This document shows, piece after piece, positions 8,042-15,335 of a stretch of 40,032 nucleotides of DNA. Where the stretch lies: positions 32,352-72,383 of the forward strand of contig JAHDEZ010000007.1 in NCBI GenBank assembly GCA_020628425.1, in the 5' to 3' direction. The notes under the pieces were generated by a model. It was not told the DNA's origin. It did no database searches and worked only from the letters and a program-made list of their open reading frames with translations. This DNA comes from Hellea sp. (lineage in GTDB: Bacteria; Pseudomonadota; Alphaproteobacteria; Caulobacterales; Maricaulaceae). Both the position numbers and the translations under genes were made by a program. Each line of letters starts with the position of its first letter. Position 1 is the first letter of the stretch.

Positions 8042-8368
8042 ATGAGTACTCTCATTATGCAAGCTCAGGGGGGCAGTCTGTTTATTGACTTTATTCTCCC
8101 CATGTTACTGATTTTTGTCTTGTTTTGGTTCTTGCTTATCAGACCCCAGACAAAACGCATGAAAGAGCATCAAGCCATGCTGGCTGCCATTCAAAGAGGT
8201 GATAAGGTCATGACCAATGGCGGCATTTTGGGCAAAGTCACCAAAGTTACCGATGAAGAACTAACTGTTGAAATCGCACAAGGGACCAAGGTTCAAATTC
8301 GCAAAGGCATGATTGCAGACGTCATAAACCGCACGCAACCAGCCAACGATACCGGCAAAAAGAAATAG
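8042..8368 (+). CDS. yajC: Preprotein translocase subunit YajC
   Basis: YajC is a small accessory of the SecDF-YajC complex that supports protein export. The 108-residue protein has one membrane helix (LPMLLIFVLFWFLL) followed by the hallmark RPQTKRMKEHQ, then the cytoplasmic domain with GDKVMTNGGILGKV. The longest frame begins at a TTG at 8030. The ATG at 8042 is preferred because GGGGA lies just upstream. It is followed by secD after 72 bases, a gap that holds a small AGACCT/AGGTCT hairpin (8367-8386) without a T-run, so the operon should continue. Confidence 0.95.
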   Translation: MSTLIMQAQGGSLFIDFILPMLLIFVLFWFLLIRPQTKRMKEHQAMLAAIQRGDKVMTNGGILGKVTKVTDEELTVEIAQGTKVQIRKGMIADVINRTQPANDTGKKK

Positions 8369-8440
8369 ACCTGAAATATTAGGTCTAATGGGACACATTC
8401 GATTTTGATCCTAATGACATAGATAATTGAAAGAACGCTG

Positions 8441-10051
8441 ATGAGCCTCTTACATTTCTCCAAATGGAAAACATTTGGCATCCTGGCAGCCGTTTTGATC
8501 GGCATTTTTTTCGCTTTACCTAATGCTCTTGGCGAAGAACAGAGAAAATCTATGCCAGGCATGATGCAGAATACGATCAATCTCGGTCTTGACCTGCAGG
8601 GCGGAGCACACATGCTTTTGGAGGTGGATTCAGCGTCTGTTTTGACCAATCAGCGCCGCATTCAGAAAGACAATATCAGAACCTCACTCAGAGATGCAGG
8701 CATTAGCTATGGCACTATCGGCGAAAATGGCGACACATTGATTGCCAATATCCGCGATGTTGACGATATGGACCAAGCTGTTGACGTATTAAAAGGACTT
8801 GAAACAGATCTAGATAGCGGCGGCGGGAAGACCGTCGATGTTGAACGTGGCGAGGAAAAGACAATTCAAGTCACGATTACCGAAGAAAACATCGAATATA
8901 TCAAAAATCGCACGATTGATCAGTCTATCGAAGTTCTCCGTCGTCGGATTGACCCCCAAGGTACAACTGAAATGACCCTGGCCAAAGAAGGCTCAGAACG
9001 GATCCTTCTACAGGTTCCCGGCGAAAAAAATATCGATGAAATCAAAGACCGCATCAACAAAACCGCCAATCTGAGTTTCCATCTTGTCCATGAGGCCAAC
9101 CCTACGGTCTTGCGAACTGCTGTAGAAAAAAGAATTTATCCTACTGGAACCATTCTTCGTTATTCAAAAGAAGACCGACAGCCAATGTTAATCGAGGAAC
9201 GGACGCGGATTACTGGTGGATGCGTTCAAGCTGCGAAAGAAGGCTTTCACCCTGAGCGTGGCCAAGAACCGATTATGAATTTTGAGTTCAATAATCGCTG
9301 CGCCAATGAATTTGGTAAGATGACATCAGGCAACATCGGCAAGAGATTTGCCGTCGTCCTGAACAAGGAAATTATTACGGCCCCGAACATCAGGGTTGCC
9401 ATCCGGGGTGGTCGCGGATTTATAGAGGGCGGTTTTGCTAATATTCAGGAAGCCCGTGAACTGGCACTCCTTATTAATGCGGGTGCACTTCCGGCCAAGC
9501 TAAACATCGTTGAAGAACGAACCGTAGGAGCGGAACTAGGGCAGGATGCTATTCGAGCCGGTAAGATCGCCTCGATGATTGGCCTTTTCGGCGTCGCCTT
9601 TTTTATGTGGCTATCTTACGGGTTTAGATTTGGCACAATCGCCAATCTGGCTTTGGCAACCAACATTATTCTAATAGCCGGCGCATTGTCATTCCTCGGG
9701 TCTACGCTCACACTACCGGGTATTGCCGGAATTATCCTGACCATTGGTATGGCAGTTGATGCAAACGTTCTGATTTTTGAGCGCATTCGCGAGGAAGCCC
9801 ATAATGGTCGTCCGCCGGTCAATGCCATTGAAACAGGTTATCGTCGGTCCTTTGCGCCGATCTTGGACGCGAACATCACAACCTTGATTGCGGCGGTTAC
9901 GCTCTATTTCGTCGGTTCTGGTCCAGTCCGGGGCTTTGCAGTTACGCTCGCCATCGGTATCGTAATGTCCGTTTTTACCGCCGTCGTCTTTGCCCGTCTT
10001 ATTACCGCCACCTGGTTACGCGGTACGCGACCAAAATCGCTGCCAATTTAG
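8441..10051 (+). CDS. secD: Protein translocase subunit SecD
   Basis: SecD uses the proton gradient to pull preproteins through SecYEG on the periplasmic side. The 536-residue protein has an N-terminal membrane helix (about 10-28) and the D1 motif LGLDLQGG at 48-55. The large periplasmic region includes the RRIDPQGTTEMTL segment, and five C-terminal helices carry GMAVDANVLIFERIREE, the RND-family motif with the proton-relay aspartate. A cysteine pair (GGCVQAA and NNRCANEF) in the periplasmic domain could form a disulfide. secF follows 9 bases downstream. Confidence 0.97.
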   Translation: MSLLHFSKWKTFGILAAVLIGIFFALPNALGEEQRKSMPGMMQNTINLGLDLQGGAHMLLEVDSASVLTNQRRIQKDNIRTSLRDAGISYGTIGENGDTLIANIRDVDDMDQAVDVLKGLETDLDSGGGKTVDVERGEEKTIQVTITEENIEYIKNRTIDQSIEVLRRRIDPQGTTEMTLAKEGSERILLQVPGEKNIDEIKDRINKTANLSFHLVHEANPTVLRTAVEKRIYPTGTILRYSKEDRQPMLIEERTRITGGCVQAAKEGFHPERGQEPIMNFEFNNRCANEFGKMTSGNIGKRFAVVLNKEIITAPNIRVAIRGGRGFIEGGFANIQEARELALLINAGALPAKLNIVEERTVGAELGQDAIRAGKIASMIGLFGVAFFMWLSYGFRFGTIANLALATNIILIAGALSFLGSTLTLPGIAGIILTIGMAVDANVLIFERIREEAHNGRPPVNAIETGYRRSFAPILDANITTLIAAVTLYFVGSGPVRGFAVTLAIGIVMSVFTAVVFARLITATWLRGTRPKSLPI

Positions 10052-10060
10052 GATCATACC

Positions 10061-11410
10061 ATGCGCGATATTTCACTCGTTAAATTTCTACCTATTGAGC
10101 CCCGGGTCCCTTTTATATCCGGGCGCAAGATTGCGGCCATTCTTTCCGTTTTGGCCGTTATCGCATCTGTATTCTTGTTTTTTACCAAGGACTTGAATTA
10201 CGGGATCGATTTTACGGGCGGTACAGTTCTAGAAATTGATACAGGCTCTGACCCCACAGATGACGATATTAATAAATACCGTGCGCTGATGAACTCTCTA
10301 AATCTAGGGAATGTTGGCATTCAAACTATCAAAGCGCCTTGCTCCGATGACGAAAGGGCCAATGATACATGTGCCGATAAGTACAACTTCTTGCGAATTA
10401 CGATTCCCATTCAAGAAGAAACCGTCGAACGCGAAAACGAACTGACAAGACTGTTGTTGAATTCTCTGGATGAGCTGGAGGGCGATAATTTCGTCATCGA
10501 AAGCACAAACACAAATGACCGTGGTTTCACGTCGGTTATGGTTCGTCACGGTAATGAACCCCTGGCCGAAGAATTCATCACAACCGAGGCCGTCACCACA
10601 GAAACAGGATCAGTTGACGCTGCTCCCGGTGAAGAAGATGATGAGAAAGAAGACCCAAAAATCACAGAAATACAAAAAGTTATCAATAGTCTAGGCTTGA
10701 ACAATGCGGATGTCACCAAACGCGGTGAAAATCTGGCAGAAATACTTTATCAGGAAAAAGAAGAAGCTTCAGCGACCGTGCAACAACTGGCTTTGGGTGA
10801 CGCGAAACTGGCTCTGGCCAAAGAAACCGGATCTTTTGGAATTAACAGTCAAAGCGTTCTCGGTTCCAAAGTTTCAGGCGAGCTGCGCCGCAAAGGCATC
10901 ATGGCTGTTGTATTAGCACTATTCATGGTTCTGGCCTATATCTGGTTCAGATTTGAATGGCAGTTTGCACTGGGTGCCGTCGTCGCCTTATTCCACGACG
11001 TCATCCTGACCATTGGCGTGTTCTCGCTGACACAGCTTGAGTTTAACCTCTCTATTATCGCTGCTATTCTAACCATTGTCGGTTACTCGCTCAACGATAC
11101 CGTGATTGTGTATGACCGTATTCGAGAGAATATGCGAAAGTATAAGAAAATGCCGATGAAGGAGCTTATCAATCTGTCGATCAATGACACGCTGTCTCGA
11201 ACGATCATGACCTCATTCACCACCTTGATGGCCTTGCTTGCGCTTTATCTGCTGGGTGGTCCGGGACTTGAAGGCTTTGCTTTCGCCATGATTTGGGGCG
11301 TGTTTATCGGAACTTATTCTTCTATCTTCGTGGCCTCGCCATTACTGCTATTCTTCAAGCTTCGCAATGTACGTTCCGGAGAGGATGCAGGCGAACTGGC
11401 AACCAGTTAA
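10061..11410 (+). CDS. secF: Protein translocase subunit SecF with an enlarged periplasmic domain
   Basis: SecF partners SecD. Conserved features are the first helix (about 23-42) followed by GIDFTGGT, the SVLGSKVSGELRRKGI segment just before helix 2 (about 266-280), and the RND motif YSLNDTVIVYDRIREN near 342-357. At 449 residues it is about 120-140 longer than typical SecF. The extra length lies in the first periplasmic domain, which spans about residues 45-275, and includes an acidic low-complexity stretch (GEEDDEKEDPK at 190-200). Cys94 and Cys104 could form a disulfide. Its stop codon overlaps the stop of the convergent peptidase gene in the shared TTAA at 11407-11410. Confidence 0.95.
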   Translation: MRDISLVKFLPIEPRVPFISGRKIAAILSVLAVIASVFLFFTKDLNYGIDFTGGTVLEIDTGSDPTDDDINKYRALMNSLNLGNVGIQTIKAPCSDDERANDTCADKYNFLRITIPIQEETVERENELTRLLLNSLDELEGDNFVIESTNTNDRGFTSVMVRHGNEPLAEEFITTEAVTTETGSVDAAPGEEDDEKEDPKITEIQKVINSLGLNNADVTKRGENLAEILYQEKEEASATVQQLALGDAKLALAKETGSFGINSQSVLGSKVSGELRRKGIMAVVLALFMVLAYIWFRFEWQFALGAVVALFHDVILTIGVFSLTQLEFNLSIIAAILTIVGYSLNDTVIVYDRIRENMRKYKKMPMKELINLSINDTLSRTIMTSFTTLMALLALYLLGGPGLEGFAFAMIWGVFIGTYSSIFVASPLLLFFKLRNVRSGEDAGELATS

Positions 11411-11751
11411 GTTTTAAGACGTCTAAAGCCTTGCGGTCCGATTGCCCATCGGGCCTCGGCTTTTATGCGCTCTTTGCTAACGGGCGCGATAATAGCCTCC
11501 GGGACAGACAGTTCACCGTCTCCTACAAAATGGTACCGACCATTTTCAACGCGATTAAGTCGTTTAATAATTCGTCCTAGGTCAATATGGTCAATGACAT
11601 AGATAAACCCCGGCCGAATGGACCGGGGTTTATTTGTGACGACATAGTCGCCATCTTTTAAAGTCGGAGACATACTGTCTCCGGAAACTCTGATGAGTTT
11701 AAAGACCAATGTCCTAAAGGTCTGGGTAAACCACTTCGAGCGCCGGCGCAT
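11407..11751 (-). CDS. Nickel-type SOD maturation peptidase (signal-peptidase/S24-like)
   Basis: This 114-residue protein resembles the small signal-peptidase-like serine proteases encoded beside nickel SOD genes, which remove the SOD propeptide so that the N-terminal His can bind nickel. The Ser-Lys dyad is visible: RVSGDSMSPT (Ser26) and RIIKRLNRV (Lys63), with the later HFVGDGELS segment. It overlaps the end of sodN by 38 bases. ATG 11751 opens the frame, but its first 14 residues lie outside the conserved domain. TTG 11709 is another possible start, although its AGGA is very close, so the start is uncertain. Function is inferred from the motif plus adjacency to sodN. Confidence 0.85.
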   Translation of the reverse strand: MRRRSKWFTQTFRTLVFKLIRVSGDSMSPTLKDGDYVVTNKPRSIRPGFIYVIDHIDLGRIIKRLNRVENGRYHFVGDGELSVPEAIIAPVSKERIKAEARWAIGPQGFRRLKT

Positions 11752-12202
11752 AAGGCGCTGTAACCCGCTTGGTTTTGACGCCTTTCATAGCCCAGAACAT
11801 TTCAGCAAACTCATTGACCAGCTCTACTAAGGCTTCGCCGTCTTCGCGGTGCAAATCCTGTTTGCAGGCACTGGCTTTCATCATAATCTTGTGGGCCAAA
11901 TCATGAGCATTCGGGAACTTCTCAAGCTTATCGCCTTTCATGAAGTCACCCCAGATAATGCGAATTTCGTGCTTGACCTTTTCAGCCTGTTTTTCTTTCT
12001 CAGCTGTATTCCGGGCAACCTGCATGGCCGTAAAAACGCTCATGTCTTTGTCCTTCAAGCCAATCAAAATGTCCATTTGTCGTACAGTGGACAGGGCGTG
12101 ATAAAGCGCAGGCTGAGGATCGTAGATGCCGCAAGGGATATCACAGTGGGCAGATGCTTCTTCGATTTTATCGTCAAATTTTGAAATCAGATCGTATAAC
12201 AT
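11714..12202 (-). CDS. sodN: Nickel superoxide dismutase precursor
   Basis: NiSOD converts superoxide to oxygen and peroxide. The nickel hook HCDIPCGIYDP is intact; after cleavage before the His at residue 19, the His1, Cys2 and Cys6 ligands would be in place. The start is ATG 12202 (MLYDLISKF), with AAGGAGA at ideal spacing, rather than the longer frame from 12247. This leaves an 18-residue propeptide with no Sec signal, normal for proteobacterial and cyanobacterial NiSOD. The total is 162 residues, mature about 144. It sits between a small His-rich membrane protein (13 bases upstream) and the maturation peptidase (overlapping), all on the minus strand. Confidence 0.96.
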   Translation of the reverse strand: MLYDLISKFDDKIEEASAHCDIPCGIYDPQPALYHALSTVRQMDILIGLKDKDMSVFTAMQVARNTAEKEKQAEKVKHEIRIIWGDFMKGDKLEKFPNAHDLAHKIMMKASACKQDLHREDGEALVELVNEFAEMFWAMKGVKTKRVTAPYAPALEVVYPDL

Positions 12203-12215
12203 TCCGGTCTCCTTC

Positions 12216-12428
12216 TTACGCGCGCTTCTTGCGTACCATGCGGACAATCATAGCTGACGCAACAACGCCACCTATAACTGCAAACAGGCTGTGTGTGGGG
12301 CTTGAGAGCCAGTGAATAATTGTGGCGACGAAGTGGTCTCCGTGGTCCCCATTGTGGGCGAATGCGTTCGCGGCGGGCAGGGCAGCCAATGCCGTAACAG
12401 CAGCGCTCTTTAGGATGCGTTGTTTCAT
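12216..12428 (-). CDS. Small His-rich membrane protein, HupE/UreJ-like fragment, first gene of the NiSOD cassette
   Basis: The protein has 70 residues. A signal peptide ends AANAFA at residue 24, and the mature part would begin HNGDHGDHF, with three histidines and two aspartates at its N-terminus. It is followed by IIHWLSSPTHSLFAVIGGVVASA, a single membrane helix with two more histidines, and a basic tail (RMVRKKRA). The layout and the His-x(8)-His-before-helix pattern resemble the N-terminal part of HupE/UreJ nickel permeases (HPLTGLDH motif), but the protein is about one third of their length. The ATG at 12428 has AGAGGA upstream and the stop lies 13 bases before sodN. A nickel-handling role is inferred from context. 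Confidence 0.75.
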   Translation of the reverse strand: MKQRILKSAAVTALAALPAANAFAHNGDHGDHFVATIIHWLSSPTHSLFAVIGGVVASAMIVRMVRKKRA

Positions 12429-12515
12429 AATGTCCTCTTCTGCTTAAAATATGCCGCGGATGATAAGTGGAATAGGTTTTGACCGCAAGCGGGTGAGGGA
12501 ATATGGCACAGAATT

Positions 12516-13265
12516 ATGTTGGATAAGTCTATCACTGATAACATCAAACGCGTTGATCCAGATCGCTACCGGGCAGCCTTGCTAGCCGCGCGAGACCAGC
12601 GGGATGCGCTGATGACGATATATGCGTTCCATTGTGAGTTGGCTAAGGTCCCAGAAATTGTGTCTGAAACCATGATCGGGAATATTCGCTATCAATGGTG
12701 GCGGGATGCCCTCGAAGAAATATATCTTGGAAAGCCCGTCAGGGCCCACGAAGTTTCCACACCGCTGAGCAGCGTTGTAAAAGATAACGAATTGTCCCGC
12801 TTCAAACTAGATCAACTCATAGACGGGCGGGAAAGAGACCTCGATCCGACGCCTTTTGCCGACTTGCAAGAGGCCTCTGAATATAGTCGGTCTACATCTG
12901 GCATATTAGCCGAATTGAGCGCGCAACTCATGTCAGCGTCAGAACAGGAGACAGCCAGTGAACTTGGGACGCTTTGGGGGCTGACTGGCCTCGCCCGAAG
13001 CTGGCGTTATTACACCAATGGCATGCTATCAAATTTGAATTTCAAAGAACTCTTAGATGACATCGATACCCGCTATACGGCCATTAGTTCCCAGGGCCGT
13101 ATACCAGCCTCGTTGATTCCTGCTATTGGTTACACATGCCTTATTCCACTCTATCTCAATCAAATGCAAAGCCCCGATTATGACCCAAAATCCATGGCGC
13201 CGACTTATTCCCAACTCCGCAAGAAACTGCGCTTGATGAAGACAGCTTTATCCGGCCAAATTTAA
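12516..13265 (+). CDS. Squalene/phytoene-synthase-fold protein, NDUFAF6-like (probable complex I assembly factor)
   Basis: The protein has 249 residues of the trans-isoprenyl synthase fold. Its local signatures are AFHCELAKVPEIVSETMIGNIRYQWW and, further on, LIDGRERDLD and GLTGLARSWRYY. These resemble mitochondrial NDUFAF6 and its alphaproteobacterial relatives rather than true synthases. The two Asp-rich motifs (DxxxD) needed for diphosphate ionisation are not visible at the expected places: the first is replaced by ELAKVPE and the second by ARSWRYYT. A catalytic role in isoprenoid synthesis is therefore unlikely. In related genomes this gene commonly follows secF on the same strand; here the NiSOD cassette separates them. 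A GAGGGA lies 15 bases before the ATG, rather far. Confidence 0.75.
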   Translation: MLDKSITDNIKRVDPDRYRAALLAARDQRDALMTIYAFHCELAKVPEIVSETMIGNIRYQWWRDALEEIYLGKPVRAHEVSTPLSSVVKDNELSRFKLDQLIDGRERDLDPTPFADLQEASEYSRSTSGILAELSAQLMSASEQETASELGTLWGLTGLARSWRYYTNGMLSNLNFKELLDDIDTRYTAISSQGRIPASLIPAIGYTCLIPLYLNQMQSPDYDPKSMAPTYSQLRKKLRLMKTALSGQI

Positions 13266-13338
13266 TCTTTCTGCGCCTTGCCTTGCGCGCAAAAATCCGT
13301 ACTCTTTTTTTTGGAAACATAAATCCGAGGGGAATATT

Positions 13339-15225
13339 ATGGCGGATGCGCAGGCAAACGAGACCCAAAAGGGCTTTTTAGGTTGGGTGGAACGAACAGG
13401 TAATAAACTGCCGGACCCGGTCTTTATCTTTTTCTATTTGATTTTGGCCTTGATGGTCATTTCGTTCATCGCCGAAATGCTCGGCTATTCAGCCGTCCAC
13501 CCGACCAAAACGGATCCACTGACAGGGGAACCGGTAACAGAAACCGCCAAAAGCCTGTTAAGTGCCGATAATCTTCAAAAACTCTGGACGAAAATGCCGG
13601 AGACGTTCACCCACTTCCATCCATTGGGCTATGTTCTTGTAGTCATGTTGGGGGCGGGAGTCGCTGAGCGCTCAGGACTATTTGGCAGTGCTATCAGAGC
13701 AGCTCTTCGCAATATTCCAAAATCATTACTGACACCGATGGTAGCTTTGATTGCCATGTTGTCTAACCACGCAGCAGATGCTGGTTATGTTGTTATGATT
13801 CCGCTGGCAGCGATTATCTTTGCCTCTGCTGGACGTCATCCGCTCGCGGGTATTGCCTGTGGCTTTGCCGGGGTTTCCGGCGGTTTTTCTGCAAACATCG
13901 CGCCTGGACAGCTTGACGCCCTCCTATACGGTATAACAGAAGCTGCCTATGACGCTAGTTCGATTGAAGCCGGTTGGACATCAAATATCGCCGGTAACAC
14001 CTACTTTATTATTGCTCTTCTGCTCATTTATTTGCCAGTGATCTGGTATGTTACCGACAAAGTTATTGAACCACGTCTTGGTAAATGGAAGCCTGACGAA
14101 AATTTGTCCGATGAATACTCCGACGAAAACAAGCCTTTAACTGATGGTCAAAGAAAAGGCCTTCGCCACGCGGGACTGGCCGTTTTGGGAGTTTGTTTTG
14201 CTTGGTTTGCAATGGCATATATCAACCTCGTTCCGGGCATCGATAAAGCGCCTCTGCGAACGAATAGCCCGGCGATAGAGGCTGTGAAGCCTTTGGAACT
14301 GGAAGTCATCAAAGGCAAAGCTGAACATAATGACGTCGATGGCGACGGTGCCCGATCGGCGGGCGATACGCTCACATATGTCTTTCACTTAAAGAATAAG
14401 GGTTCAGTAAACCTGACAAATGTCCGGATACCCGTTGAAGAAGGGTCAAATATCACCGTCGGTTGCAGCGAAATAACCGCCAAGAATACCTGTCAGACCA
14501 CCTGGACACATACAATAACAGAGGCAGATGTTGAGAACGCAGATTTGCCTTGGTATACTGAGCTTAGTCCATTCTTCAAATCGTTGGTGGCTGGATTCAT
14601 GATATTGTTCCTGGCCGCAGGCTGGTTCTACGGCAAGGCCGCAGGCACCATTAAAAACCATAGAGATTTGGTTGAGATGATGACTGAGGCCATGAAGGAT
14701 CTGGGATATTATCTGGTCCTGGCTTTTGCGGCGGCGCATTTCGTCGCCATGTTTAACTGGTCAAACCTTGGACTAATTACAGCTGTACACGGTGCTGCGG
14801 GCATTGGTGCTAGTGGCCTGCCTCTGCCAATTGCATTGGGTCTCATTGTACTCTTTTCAGCCTTGCTAAACCTGTTTGTCGGCTCTGCCTCAGCCAAGTG
14901 GGCTCTGCTGGCACCTGTTATGGTTCCAATGCTGATGCTAATCGAAGGCAATGGCATCAGCCCAGATGCAGCGACCGCCGTTTACCGCGTGGGTGACGGC
15001 GCGACCAATATCATTACGCCGCTCATGGTTTACTTCCCGCTGATACTTGTGTTCGCGCAACGCTGGAAAAAGGATTTTGGCGTAGGCTCTCTGACCGCAA
15101 TGATGATCCCTTATTCCATATGGATGCTGGTAACAGGTGTCCTGCTGGTTATGCTCTGGGTCTATCTGGGGCTGGATCTTGGACCAGGTGCACCAATGAG
15201 CATCGATCCTACGGCCGGTGCATAA
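13339..15225 (+). CDS. AbgT-family transporter with an inserted DUF11-like extracytoplasmic domain
   Basis: Family members export antimetabolites or import p-aminobenzoyl-glutamate. Helices and family segments are clear on both sides of the insert: SNHAADAGYVVMIPLAA (142-158), the GVSGGFSANI hairpin (178-187), and FVGSASAKWALLAPVMVPML and YRVGDGATNIITPLM in the C-terminal half. At 628 residues it is about 110 longer than usual. The excess is residues about 315-403, placed after the loop motif APLR and before the helix starting SPFFKSLVAGF. It holds DVDGDGARSAGDTLTYVFHLKNKG-type sequence, the pattern of DUF11/CARDB-like beta-sandwich repeats, and a Cys pair (376, 385). The ATG has GAGGGG upstream. 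A terminator follows at 15247-15274. Confidence 0.88.
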   Translation: MADAQANETQKGFLGWVERTGNKLPDPVFIFFYLILALMVISFIAEMLGYSAVHPTKTDPLTGEPVTETAKSLLSADNLQKLWTKMPETFTHFHPLGYVLVVMLGAGVAERSGLFGSAIRAALRNIPKSLLTPMVALIAMLSNHAADAGYVVMIPLAAIIFASAGRHPLAGIACGFAGVSGGFSANIAPGQLDALLYGITEAAYDASSIEAGWTSNIAGNTYFIIALLLIYLPVIWYVTDKVIEPRLGKWKPDENLSDEYSDENKPLTDGQRKGLRHAGLAVLGVCFAWFAMAYINLVPGIDKAPLRTNSPAIEAVKPLELEVIKGKAEHNDVDGDGARSAGDTLTYVFHLKNKGSVNLTNVRIPVEEGSNITVGCSEITAKNTCQTTWTHTITEADVENADLPWYTELSPFFKSLVAGFMILFLAAGWFYGKAAGTIKNHRDLVEMMTEAMKDLGYYLVLAFAAAHFVAMFNWSNLGLITAVHGAAGIGASGLPLPIALGLIVLFSALLNLFVGSASAKWALLAPVMVPMLMLIEGNGISPDAATAVYRVGDGATNIITPLMVYFPLILVFAQRWKKDFGVGSLTAMMIPYSIWMLVTGVLLVMLWVYLGLDLGPGAPMSIDPTAGA

Positions 15226-15246
15226 GCACAATTAAACGCATTCCAA

Positions 15247-15274
15247 AAGCCTCGGTACACACCGGGGCTTTTTT
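15247..15274 (+). terminator. Intrinsic terminator after the AbgT gene
   Basis: AAGCCTCGGT (15247-15256) pairs with ACCGGGGCTT (15261-15270) across an ACAC loop, with one T-G wobble, and is followed by TTTT (15271-15274). The preceding AA gives partial bidirectional symmetry, so it may also stop trmFO transcripts from the other side. Confidence 0.88.
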
Positions 15275-15335
15275 GTTACTGTCCACAGGAAAAAGCATCG
15301 ATGAATGCTATCGTATGCCGTATTAAAACAGAGGC

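Noticed and set aside
8367-8386. AGACCT/AGGTCT hairpin between yajC and secD as a terminator
   Set aside because: Short stem, no T-tract, and secD must be expressed with yajC.
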